Shown here: piece after piece, positions 1 to 6,861 of the stretch
Position numbering within the stretch: position 1 is the stretch's first letter
Layout: each line of letters opens with the position of its first letter
Source: Streptomyces gardneri
GTDB taxonomy: Bacteria > Actinomycetota > Actinomycetes > Streptomycetales > Streptomycetaceae
Assembly (NCBI RefSeq): GCF_006539185.1
Contig: NZ_BJMN01000071.1
Span: 1 to 33,787 of the forward strand
Length of the DNA stretch: 33,787 nt
Direction of reading: 5' to 3'
Notes under the pieces: model-generated
What the model was told of the DNA's origin: nothing
The model's input: only the letters and a program-made list of their open reading frames with translations
Databases searched by the model: none
Position numbers and translations under genes: made by a program

Positions 1-259
1 CCTCACCGACCTGCCGCGCTTCCAGTACCTCGTGGAATCGCAGGAGAGGTTCGAGAAGGCCTGGCTCGGCACCCTGGAGCGCGGCGTCGCGGCCGGGGTG
101 TTCCGGGCCGACCTCGACGTCCGGCTGACCTACCGCTTCGTGCGCGACACCGTCTGGGTCGCCGCGTCCTGGTACCGGCCCGGCGGCCGGCACAGCCCGG
201 AGGAGATCGCCCGCCAGTACCTGACCATGGTGCTGGACGGAGTCGCCGTCAGGGCGTGA
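1..259 (+). CDS. TetR/AcrR-family transcriptional regulator, C-terminal fragment (5' end outside window)
   Basis: The reading frame is open from base 2 to a TGA at 257-259, giving the last 85 or so residues of a protein that starts outside the window. The visible part reads ...FEKAWLGTLERGVAAGVFRADLDVRLTYRFVRD... and ends ...GGRHSPEEIARQYLTMVLDGV. A helix with RG-AGxFRADLD, then a WYRPGG-S-EEIA segment and a final LDGV helix are typical of the ligand-binding C-terminal domain of KstR2-like TetR regulators. The DNA-binding domain is not visible, so neither operator nor ligand can be inferred. The helicase starts 243 bp downstream on the same strand. Family call is from sequence resemblance only. 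Confidence 0.75.
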   Translation, partial: LTDLPRFQYLVESQERFEKAWLGTLERGVAAGVFRADLDVRLTYRFVRDTVWVAASWYRPGGRHSPEEIARQYLTMVLDGVAVRA

Positions 260-350
260 CGGCTGTGAGGTCGCCCACGTCCGGGCGTCCGGGCCTGGGC
301 CGATCCGTCCGGGCATCGGTCGGGCGGGGCGGGAAGGTCCTGAGGCGCAC

Positions 351-447
351 TATTGTTCCGGTAGAGACATCCGGAGTGCGTATCGCGTGTTCCGGGAGAA
401 GCAGCCGGGGCCCGTTCGCGTGTTCCGGGTAGAACAGCCGGGGCCCG
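351..447. repeat. Three degenerate ~33-bp tandem repeats upstream of the helicase
   Basis: Two near-identical 32-bp units lie at 383-414 and 416-447; each carries GTTCCGGG followed by AGCCGGGGCCCG. A third, diverged unit (TGTTCCGGTAGAGACA then CCGGAG) lies at about 351-382. The second unit contains a TGTTC-N6-GAACA dyad (421-436). The units could be regulator sites or alternative RNA-pairing arms. Confidence 0.75.
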
Positions 448-473
448 CATCGTGCAGGTGCGGGCCCCGGCTG
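435..473 (+). promoter_or_regulatory. 15-bp perfect hairpin in the helicase leader
   Basis: Arms 435-449 and 459-473 are perfectly complementary (CAGCCGGGGCCCGCA and its reverse complement) around a 9-nt loop. The hairpin ends 17 nt before the helicase Shine-Dalgarno at 491-497. It could end transcription of the upstream TetR gene, act as an attenuator, or be a structured 5' leader. The first repeat unit (402-414) can pair with the same right arm (461-473), so two folds are mutually exclusive. Confidence 0.6.
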
Positions 474-502
474 TGCCGCGAGCACCGGCCAGGAAGGCAC
501 GC

Positions 503-2215
503 ATGACCCGCTCCGAACGCCCCAAGCGCAGCCCCCGCAGCACCCAGGCGAAGTCCACGTCGCAGCCGAAGGGCGTCCGCGGCGGCCGCCGTCCCACGGC
601 GCCCCCGCCGCCCAGCGAGTTCACGCCGCCGGAGACGGTGACGCCCGCGCTCCCCGCGGTGGCCTCCTTCGCCGACCTGGACATGCCCGAGGGCCTCCTG
701 CGGATTCTGGGCGAGCAGGGTGTGACGGAGCCGTTCCCGATCCAGGCCGCGACCCTGCCGAACTCCCTCGCCGGGCGCGACGTCCTCGGCCGGGGCCGCA
801 CCGGCTCCGGCAAGACCCTCGCCTTCGGCCTCGCGCTCCTCGCCCGCACCGCCGGCCGCCGCGCCGAGCCGACCGCGCCCCTCGCGCTGGTCCTGGTGCC
901 CACCCGCGAGCTCGCGCAGCAGGTCACCGACGCCCTCACCCCGTACGCCGGCGCCCTGCGTCTGCGGATCACCACGGTCGTCGGCGGCATGTCGATCTCC
1001 CGGCAGTCCTCCGCGCTGCGCCGCGGCGCCGAGGTCCTCATCGCCACGCCCGGTCGGCTCATGGACCTCATCGAGCGCGGCGACTGCCGTCTCGACCAGG
1101 TCGCCGTCACCGTCCTCGACGAGGCCGACCAGATGGCCGACATGGGCTTCCTGCCGCAGGTCACCAAGCTGCTCAAGCAGGTCGAGCCGGGCGGCCAGCG
1201 GCTGCTCTTCTCGGCCACGCTCGACCGGAACATCGACAAGCTCGTCAAGATGTTCCTGGACGACCCGGTCGTGCACTCGGTCGACCCCTCGGCCGGTGCG
1301 GTGACCACCATGGAGCACCACGTCCTGTACGTGATGGACGAGACCGACAAGAAGGCCGTCACGCTGAAGATCGCGGCCCGCGACGGCCGGACGATCCTCT
1401 TCCTCGACACCAAGCGGTCCGTGGACCGGCTGGTCAAGCGGCTCCTGGCCAACGGCGTACGGGCCTCCGGCCTGCACGGCGGCCGCTCGCAGCCGCAGCG
1501 CAACCGGACCCTGGACCAGTTCAAGACCGGCCAGGTCACCACGCTGGTCGCGACGAACGTGGCGGCCCGCGGCATCCACGTCGACGACCTCGACATGGTC
1601 GTGAACGTCGACCCGCCGATGGACCACAAGGACTACCTGCACCGCGGCGGCCGCACCGCCCGCGCCGGCGAGTCCGGCAGCGTCTTCACCCTGGTCCTGC
1701 CTGAGCAGAAGCGGGACATGGGCCGGCTGATGTCGAACGCCGGGATCAGCCCGCGCACGGCGCAGATCAAGTCCAGCGACCAGCACCTGACCGACCTCAC
1801 CGGCGCCCGTGAGCCCTCCGGCGTCCCGATCGTCATCGAGACGCCGCAGCCGACCCCGCCGCGCAAGGCGACGGGAGCCGGCGGCGCCGGGAGCGGGGGC
1901 GGCCGCGGCCGTCGTCGCCGTCCCGCGTCCGCCGGAGGCGGCGGTACGGCCACCGGCACGGCCACGACCGCGTCGACTGGGTCGGGGCGCGCCTCCGGCT
2001 CCGGGACGTCCACGGGCCGTGGTTCCGGTGCGGGTCGCGGCTCCGGCGCGGGTCGGGGCTCCGGCTCCGGCGCGGGCGCCGGGCGTGGTGCCGCCGGGGC
2101 CGGGCGTGGTGCCGCCGGAGCCGGAGCCGCCCGTGGCGGACGTCAGGCGTCGAGCACGAGCCGTTCCCGCAGCGCCACCACGTCGCGGAACTCCAGGCCG
2201 AGGCCGGCGGAGTAG
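503..2215 (+). CDS. DEAD-box ATP-dependent RNA helicase with Gly/Arg/Ser-rich tail
   Basis: A 570-residue DEAD-box helicase expected to unwind RNA duplexes using ATP in the cytoplasm, for example in ribosome assembly or cold adaptation. Motifs in order: FPIQ of the Q motif (~78-81), GRTGSGKT motif I (~98-105), PTRELAQQ motif Ia (~133-140), TPGR (~182), DEAD motif II (~206-209), SAT motif III (~237-239), ARGIHVDDLDMV motif V, HRGGRTARAG motif VI. Residues ~455-570 form a low-complexity Gly/Arg/Ser/Ala tail with RGSGAG repeats, common for RNA-binding helicase tails. I prefer the ATG at 503, with AGGAAGG at 491-497, over an in-frame ATG at 452 that falls inside the leader hairpin. The last 73 bp overlap the convergent phosphatase gene, so the extreme C-terminus is probably not conserved. 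Confidence 0.93.
   Translation: MTRSERPKRSPRSTQAKSTSQPKGVRGGRRPTAPPPPSEFTPPETVTPALPAVASFADLDMPEGLLRILGEQGVTEPFPIQAATLPNSLAGRDVLGRGRTGSGKTLAFGLALLARTAGRRAEPTAPLALVLVPTRELAQQVTDALTPYAGALRLRITTVVGGMSISRQSSALRRGAEVLIATPGRLMDLIERGDCRLDQVAVTVLDEADQMADMGFLPQVTKLLKQVEPGGQRLLFSATLDRNIDKLVKMFLDDPVVHSVDPSAGAVTTMEHHVLYVMDETDKKAVTLKIAARDGRTILFLDTKRSVDRLVKRLLANGVRASGLHGGRSQPQRNRTLDQFKTGQVTTLVATNVAARGIHVDDLDMVVNVDPPMDHKDYLHRGGRTARAGESGSVFTLVLPEQKRDMGRLMSNAGISPRTAQIKSSDQHLTDLTGAREPSGVPIVIETPQPTPPRKATGAGGAGSGGGRGRRRRPASAGGGGTATGTATTASTGSGRASGSGTSTGRGSGAGRGSGAGRGSGSGAGAGRGAAGAGRGAAGAGAARGGRQASSTSRSRSATTSRNSRPRPAE
2014..2129 (+). repeat. Short in-frame repeats encoding RGSGAG / RGAAGAG units
   Basis: Tandem G/C-rich units inside the helicase gene encode three RGSG-type and two RGAAGAG units. 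Such a tract is prone to slippage, so length variation between strains is likely. Confidence 0.7.
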
Positions 2216-3048
2216 TAGCGGAGAAGGCTTCCGTACGAGGCCCGGACCTGGTCGAGGGCGGTGTCGAGGTACTCCGGACGCACCTCCTGGAGCGGCACGA
2301 TCAGGTCCGGGTTCTGCATGAACCCGCCCTGCCGGAGTCCCTCGCGCACCTTGGCGTCGTAGGCGGCGCGGATGGCGTTCGAGGCCAGGTAGTCGGCGCG
2401 GGCCGCCGCCGTCGGTACGCCCAGCAGGGTGAGCAGGAGATAGCCGGTCCAGCCGGTGCGGTCCTTGCCCGAGGTGCAGTGCAGGAGCAGCGGCCCCCGG
2501 CGGGGGTCGGCCAGGTCCCGCAGGGTCTGGGCGAAGGCGGCCCGGTTCGCGGCGTCGGTGACGAAGGTCCGGTAGACGTCGCTCATGAAGGCGGCGGCCC
2601 GCCCGCCGCCGAGCATCTCCTCCTGCCGCACCGGGTCGCGGGAGCCGATCGCGGCCGTCAGCCGCCCGAAGAGACCGTTGTCGGTGATGGGCCGGGCGAC
2701 CGGGACGGCACCGGCAGGGAGCCGGTCGGCTCCGTCGTACGAGACCTCCAGCGGGATGCGCAGGTCGACGACCGTGCCGAGGCCGAGCCCGGCGAGCGTG
2801 GCGAGGTCGGCGGCGGTGAGCTTCGCGAGGTGGTCACCCCGGTAGGCGAGGCCGTGACGGACCCGGCCGCCGTCGTAGGTGACGTACCCCCCGAGATCGC
2901 GGACGTTGACCGCGCCCTGGAGCGGGATCTGGCGGATCGTGTTCCGGGGTGCGCGCGGATGCGCGTGGGCCTGGGCGTTCGTCGGCAGGGCCGCGAACAG
3001 GGTGGCGGCGCCGGTCGTGGTGAGCAGCGCGCGTCGGGACAGGGGCAT
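2143..3048 (-). CDS. Exported tyrosine-protein phosphatase (Y_phosphatase3/PtpB-like)
   Basis: A 301-residue protein-tyrosine (or dual-specificity/lipid) phosphatase. The P-loop HCTSGKDRTGW places the nucleophile at Cys191 and the phosphate-binding arginine at Arg197. An upstream GAVNVRDLGGY segment (~46-55) is the usual N-terminal signature of this family. The N-terminus MPLSRRALLTTTGAA followed by a hydrophobic stretch and AQA looks like a twin-arginine signal, so the enzyme is probably secreted or surface-located. The ATG at 3048 has GAGGGAG at 3056-3062 seven bases upstream; the frame extends to 3288 without a good site, and a longer N-terminus would bury the Tat signal. The 3' end overlaps the helicase gene tail to tail by 73 bp. 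Substrate unknown. Confidence 0.9.
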   Translation of the reverse strand: MPLSRRALLTTTGAATLFAALPTNAQAHAHPRAPRNTIRQIPLQGAVNVRDLGGYVTYDGGRVRHGLAYRGDHLAKLTAADLATLAGLGLGTVVDLRIPLEVSYDGADRLPAGAVPVARPITDNGLFGRLTAAIGSRDPVRQEEMLGGGRAAAFMSDVYRTFVTDAANRAAFAQTLRDLADPRRGPLLLHCTSGKDRTGWTGYLLLTLLGVPTAAARADYLASNAIRAAYDAKVREGLRQGGFMQNPDLIVPLQEVRPEYLDTALDQVRASYGSLLRYYSAGLGLEFRDVVALRERLVLDA

Positions 3049-3111
3049 GGCGGGACTCCCTCGTGGACGTACGGACTGTCGGGCGTACGACTGACGGGCG
3101 GACGGGCCCAC

Positions 3112-3121
3112 CAAACGTTTG
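3112..3121. promoter_or_regulatory. Palindrome CAAACGTTTG, possible TetR-type operator
   Basis: A perfect 10-bp palindrome, 63 bp upstream of the phosphatase start and embedded in CCAAACGTTTGTTAGG. It resembles operators of TetR-family repressors in actinobacteria. The regulator is unknown; the TetR gene at the left edge is only one candidate. Confidence 0.35.
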
Positions 3122-3268
3122 TTAGGCGACTCGGGAGGAAGGTAGCAGCCGCCGGGGCCGTACGGGAGAGGTGTGCTCGCGCGGGGACGAAACGGCGTGC
3201 GCGGAAGCGCGGTGAGGATGGCGGCGCGGTAGTGCGCGGTGCGGCGGCGCGCCCGCCGGACGCTCCCG

Positions 3269-3306
3269 AGCCCTGTCCGGCGGGTCACGGTCCGCCGGAC
3301 AGGGCT
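3269..3306 (-). terminator. 15-bp stem terminator after the ankyrin-repeat gene
   Basis: Arms 3269-3283 and 3292-3306 are perfect reverse complements with an 8-nt loop (3284-3291). The stem lies 31 bp past the stop of the minus-strand gene ending at 3337. There is no T-run, as is common in Streptomyces. Confidence 0.75.
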
Positions 3307-3336
3307 TGGGGTCTTGCCGATCAGGCCGGACGGCCT

Positions 3337-4833
3337 CTAGCCCCGGCGCGGAGCCGTCCACTCCAGGCGGGTCCTGACCCGGGCGTCCCGGACGTGTTCG
3401 AGGGCGGCGAGTGCCGTCTCGCGCGCCGCGCCGTCCGGGTCGCCGTCCGCCAGGACCGCCGCCAGCGCGTCCACGGCCCGCGGGTCCTGACGGATCGCCA
3501 GCCCCCGGGCCGCCTCCGCCGCCGTCTCCGGATCGTCGTCGCCGAGGCGCTCCGCCAGCCCCGCCCGTACGAGCGGGGTGTCGTCGGGCAGCTCGGCGAG
3601 GGCGAGCGTCGCCCAGTCCCGCACCCGGGAGTCGCCGTCCCGGCTCAGCGCCAGGAGCACCCCGAGGGCCTCCGTGTGCCCCGCCGGCACGATCCCGGCC
3701 AGCGCCCCCGCGACCGCCCGCCGTACCGCCGCCTCCGGATGCCCGGCCGCGGCGAGCAGTTCCGGTACGGCCGTCGGGTCCCCGCACTCCCCGAGCGCGA
3801 GCACCGTCGACAGCAGGGGCTCCCGCGCCGTGGGCACGGCCTCCGCGGCGAGCCGCCGAGGCGCGGCCTCCGCGGCCAGCCGCCGCAGCACCGGCAGTGC
3901 GCTCGCCCCGAAGCCCGGCAGCGCGCCGAGCACCCGCGCGCCGAGCGCCCGGCGCAGCGGATCGCGGTAGGAGCACCAGCCCGCCGCCGTCACGAAGGTC
4001 TCCTCGTCGGCCCGGCCGGCCAGCTCGGCCACCGCAGTCGTCCAGGCGTCGAGCTCCGGGTCCCCGCAGCGCAGCGCCCGCGCCGCGAGCTCCTCGTGCG
4101 GGGTGCGCAGCCCGATCGCCGCCTCCAGGAGCGTGGCGATCGCCGCGTGGCCGGTCTGCCGCTCGTCGCCGCGCGTGGGCGCGCCGTCCTCCCGCAGCAG
4201 CTCGACGACGACCGTCACCCCGCCGTCCTCCCGGACCCGGCGCACGACCGCCTCGTACGTCTGCCCGCCGTCGTTCCCCGCGACGAGCCCCCGCCGCAGC
4301 TCGGCCGCGATGTCCGCGCCGATCCAGCGCCGGGCCTCCCGCAGCGCGGCCTCCGGGGCCGCCGCCTCGTGGTCGAGCAGCGCCCGTACGCAGGCGGTGG
4401 AGCCGCGCCGGGCGGCCGCGACCAGCGGGAGGAAGCCGTCGGGCCCCGGCCGGTCCGGATCGGCCCCGTGCTCCAGGAGCACCCGCGCCGTCTCGGCGTG
4501 CCCGAGCCGGAGCGCCCAGGCGAGCGCCGTGAAGCCGAACTCCTCCTCCTGGTCGGCCTCCGCGCCGCCCGCGAGCAGTGCCCTGACCACCTCGGCGTGC
4601 CCGCCGCAGGCCGCCCCGCACAGCGGCAGGTCGCCCTCCTCCGGCCCGCTGCGGCGCCCCGGATCGGCCCCGGCGGCGAGGAGCATCCGGACGATCCCGG
4701 GCTCGTCGCCGACGGCCGCGCGGTACAGCGCGGTCTCCCCGTCCTCCCGGCCCTCGGGGTCCGCCCCGCTCCGCAGGGCCCGTACGGCCCCGTCCTCGTC
4801 CCCGGCTCGGATGGCGTCGAACAACGTACTCAT
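3337..4833 (-). CDS. Ankyrin-repeat protein with HEAT-like C-terminal half
   Basis: A 498-residue repeat protein with no recognisable enzymatic domain. Residues 1 to ~180 hold about five ankyrin repeats (for example GETALYRAAVGDEPGIVRMLLAAGADP, split here as GETALYRAAVGDEP and GIVRMLLAAGADP; FTALAWALRLGHAETARVLL). Residues ~210-490 consist of alpha-helical HEAT/PBS-lyase-like units (GDPTAVPELLAAAGHPEAAV, DSRVRDWATLALAELP, DPETAAEAARGLA). Both folds bind proteins, so a cytoplasmic scaffold or regulator is the reasonable inference. I chose the ATG at 4833 (MSTLFDAIRAGD); the longer ATG at 4875 has no proper ribosome site and adds a basic stretch outside the first repeat. The upstream minus-strand zincin-like gene stops 55 bp before this start, so the two are probably co-transcribed. 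Confidence 0.85.
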   Translation of the reverse strand: MSTLFDAIRAGDEDGAVRALRSGADPEGREDGETALYRAAVGDEPGIVRMLLAAGADPGRRSGPEEGDLPLCGAACGGHAEVVRALLAGGAEADQEEEFGFTALAWALRLGHAETARVLLEHGADPDRPGPDGFLPLVAAARRGSTACVRALLDHEAAAPEAALREARRWIGADIAAELRRGLVAGNDGGQTYEAVVRRVREDGGVTVVVELLREDGAPTRGDERQTGHAAIATLLEAAIGLRTPHEELAARALRCGDPELDAWTTAVAELAGRADEETFVTAAGWCSYRDPLRRALGARVLGALPGFGASALPVLRRLAAEAAPRRLAAEAVPTAREPLLSTVLALGECGDPTAVPELLAAAGHPEAAVRRAVAGALAGIVPAGHTEALGVLLALSRDGDSRVRDWATLALAELPDDTPLVRAGLAERLGDDDPETAAEAARGLAIRQDPRAVDALAAVLADGDPDGAARETALAALEHVRDARVRTRLEWTAPRRG

Positions 4834-4888
4834 GCGCCGACCCTGACGCGCCGTCCGCACATGGCGCAAATCCATTCCCCGTACGGAG

Positions 4889-5773
4889 TCAGGCCGCGCA
4901 CTCCAGGACGGAGCCGCACACCCCGCACCGCGCCCGCAGGCTCCGCCCCGCGGGGACCCGCAGCCGCTGGAGGCAGACCGGGCAGGCGAAGGAGACGCCG
5001 GCCGCCGGGGCGCCGCCGTCGAAGGCGTACGGCGCTCCCGCCGCGGCCCCGCCCTGGCGCCGCTCCCTGCCGTACCGCCGCCGCTCCGCCCAGCCCGCCG
5101 CGGCGAGCGGCGGCTGCCGCAGCTCCCGCGCCGCCTCGGCCCGGCCGCGTACCCACGCCTCGTACGCCACCGCGCTGGTGAACCACGGCGAGGGGTCCTC
5201 CCCGAAGACCTCGGCCCGCTTGGCGAGGACGTAGCCGAACTCCTCCGGGGTCAGATAGCCGAGTTTCTGGCTCTCGACCCCGTCCTGGCGGTACGCGTCG
5301 AGGAGCAGCCAGCCCGCGCCCAGGTAGGTGGTCACGACGTCGGTGAGGATCTCGTTCTCCGGGGTGCCGGGGAAGCCGAGTCCGAGCCGGTGCAGCAGGA
5401 CGTGGGTGATCTCGTGGGCGAGGGCCGCGCCGATGTCCCGGCGACGGGTCCTGAAGCGGTCGTTGAGTTCGACGAAGTACTCGGGTCCGGCGGCGAGTTC
5501 GACGGTCGCCGCGTGCTCCATGGGGCGGAAACTCGCCACGATGCGGGCGTCGGGGAGCCGGAGGTGGTGCACGAGCGCGCGGGCCACGCGCTGGGTGCCC
5601 AGATGGAGGTCCTCGTCGTCGCCGATGGCCATGTCGGCGGCCGGCACGCTCATGGGAAACCGGTGCACACCGTCGGTGGAGAGGCGTCGGTAGAGCGCGG
5701 TGAGCGACGCCCGGACCGCCGCGCGGTGCGGGAAGCCGTGGCCGACACGGTCGGCCCCCTGACGGTTCGGCAT
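4889..5773 (-). CDS. Uncharacterised zincin-like protein: HExxH core plus C-terminal zinc ribbon
   Basis: A 294-residue protein I cannot name. HEITH at 120-124 is a zinc-metalloprotease signature, and NEILTD 17 residues later offers Glu141 (or Asp145) as a third ligand, the gluzincin pattern. The core before it (~70-118) is soluble with a short strand VELNDRFR. The last 33 residues form a zinc ribbon, CPVC then CGVC. There is no signal peptide or membrane segment, so it should act in the cytoplasm. The ATG at 5773 is supported by a GGAGGGGGG site (5781-5789) seven bases upstream; an earlier in-frame start at 5812 lacks one. It is the first gene of a likely operon with the ankyrin/HEAT protein. 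Proteolytic activity is inferred only from the motif. Confidence 0.8.
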   Translation of the reverse strand: MPNRQGADRVGHGFPHRAAVRASLTALYRRLSTDGVHRFPMSVPAADMAIGDDEDLHLGTQRVARALVHHLRLPDARIVASFRPMEHAATVELAAGPEYFVELNDRFRTRRRDIGAALAHEITHVLLHRLGLGFPGTPENEILTDVVTTYLGAGWLLLDAYRQDGVESQKLGYLTPEEFGYVLAKRAEVFGEDPSPWFTSAVAYEAWVRGRAEAARELRQPPLAAAGWAERRRYGRERRQGGAAAGAPYAFDGGAPAAGVSFACPVCLQRLRVPAGRSLRARCGVCGSVLECAA

Positions 5774-5835
5774 ACCGGATCCCCCCTCCGTTCCACTGTA
5801 CGGTCCCCTCACCGGTTCTGGCCGAAAAGGCTTTC

Positions 5836-5865
5836 TTGTGGCGGCAGTTGGGCGCTGTCCATAAT
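5836..5865 (+). promoter_or_regulatory. Candidate promoter of the trypsin gene
   Basis: TTGTGG (5836-5841) and CATAAT (5860-5865) are separated by 18 bp, and the -10 lies about 70 bp before the GTG start. The match is moderate to a sigma-HrdB-type promoter. Confidence 0.35.
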
Positions 5866-5933
5866 CCGGACATGGCTTGACGGGCGCATGTCATCCCCGT
5901 CGGGCTCAACCCCCCATGGAAAAAGGAGCACGC

Positions 5934-6716
5934 GTGAAGAAGAACCGACTGGTCAGCGCCCTCCAGAAACTCGCGGCCGCCGGCGCCGTCGTCCTGGCCG
6001 CCGTCAGCCTCCAGCCCACCACCGCCTCCGCCGCCCCGGCGCCCGTCGTCGGCGGCGTGCGCGCCGCCCAGGGCGAGTTCCCCTGGATGGTCAGGCTCTC
6101 GATGGGCTGTGGCGGTTCGATGCTGACCCCGCAGATCGTCCTCACCGCCGCCCACTGTGTGAGCGGCTCCGGCAACAACACCGGCATCACCGCCACCGCC
6201 GGAGTCGTGGACCTGCAGAGCAGCAGCGCGATCAAGGTCAAGTCCACCAAGGTCCTCCAGGCCCCCGGCTACAACGGCACGGGCAAGGACTGGGCCCTGA
6301 TCAAGCTCGCCTCGCCGATCACCTCGGTCCCCACCCTGAAGATCGCCGAGACGACCGCGTACAACAGCGGCACGTTCACCGTGGCCGGCTGGGGTGGCAC
6401 CCGTGAGGGCGGCGCGCAGCAGCGCTACCTGCGCAAGGCGAACGTCCCGTTCGTCTCGGACGCCTCCTGCCAGGCCTCGTACGGCAGCTCCCTCGTCCCC
6501 GCCGAGGAGATCTGCGCCGGGTTCGACCAGGGCGGGGTCGACACCTGCCAGGGTGACTCCGGCGGCCCGATGTTCCGCAAGGACAACGCCGGCGCCTGGA
6601 TCCAGGTCGGCATCGTGAGCTGGGGCGAGGGCTGCGCCCGGGCCGGCTACCCCGGCGTCTACACGGAGGTCTCGACCTTCGCCGCCGCGATCAAGTCGGC
6701 CGCGGCCACGCTGTAA
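5934..6716 (+). CDS. sprT: Secreted trypsin-like serine protease (SprT-like)
   Basis: A 260-residue S1-family trypsin precursor that should cleave after Arg/Lys outside the cell. A signal peptide (residues 1 to ~33, MKKNRLV...TTASA) is followed by a four-residue propeptide APAP and mature VVGG at 38-41. Catalytic residues are His74 (TAAHC), Asp119 (KDWALIKL) and Ser209 (GDSGGP); Asp203 six residues before the serine is the S1-pocket aspartate that gives trypsin specificity. Length, VVGG start and long blocks such as VDLQSSSAIKV and STKVLQAPGYNGTG match what I remember of Streptomyces griseus trypsin. The GTG at 5934 has AAGGAG (5923-5928) five bases upstream; an ATG at 5877 has none. Its 3' end is the first copy of a tandem repeat. 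Confidence 0.96.
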   Translation: MKKNRLVSALQKLAAAGAVVLAAVSLQPTTASAAPAPVVGGVRAAQGEFPWMVRLSMGCGGSMLTPQIVLTAAHCVSGSGNNTGITATAGVVDLQSSSAIKVKSTKVLQAPGYNGTGKDWALIKLASPITSVPTLKIAETTAYNSGTFTVAGWGGTREGGAQQRYLRKANVPFVSDASCQASYGSSLVPAEEICAGFDQGGVDTCQGDSGGPMFRKDNAGAWIQVGIVSWGEGCARAGYPGVYTEVSTFAAAIKSAAATL

Positions 6717-6808
6717 CCCGTGAAGTCACGCTGCAACCGGTGAAAGCCACGCTGTAACCGGTGAAGGCCACGCTGTATCCGGTGAAGGCCACGCTGTAGC
6801 CGGTGAAA
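6705..6808. repeat. Five tandem ~21-bp copies of the trypsin gene's 3' end
   Basis: Units start at 6705 (20 bp), 6725, 6746, 6767 and 6788 (21 bp each), with consensus GCCACGCTGTAACCGGTGAAG. The first includes the final Ala-Thr-Leu-stop of the protease; the rest are downstream copies that keep CTGTAA or a one-base variant. They sit directly before the terminator. Confidence 0.9.
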
Positions 6809-6845
6809 GGGAGGGCCCCGGGGCGGTGCGCCCCGGGGTCCTCCC
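6809..6845. terminator. Bidirectional terminator between trypsin and beta-galactosidase genes
   Basis: A 17-bp stem (6809-6825 with 6829-6845, one G-T pair) closes on a 3-nt GTG loop. It lies between two convergent genes and can serve both. Confidence 0.8.
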
Positions 6846-6861
6846 GTCCCGCCGTTTCGGC

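Noticed and set aside
421..436. TGTTC-N6-GAACA as a LexA (SOS) box
   Set aside because: The actinobacterial SOS box is GAAC-N4-GTTC, so the half-sites here are in the opposite order and spacing.
383..447. CRISPR-like repeats
   Set aside because: Only two good copies directly abutting with no spacers.
2479..5181. 900-residue open frame on the plus strand
   Set aside because: Antisense to the phosphatase, ankyrin and zincin genes. Arg/Pro-rich with no domain, and it runs across the terminator at 3269-3306.
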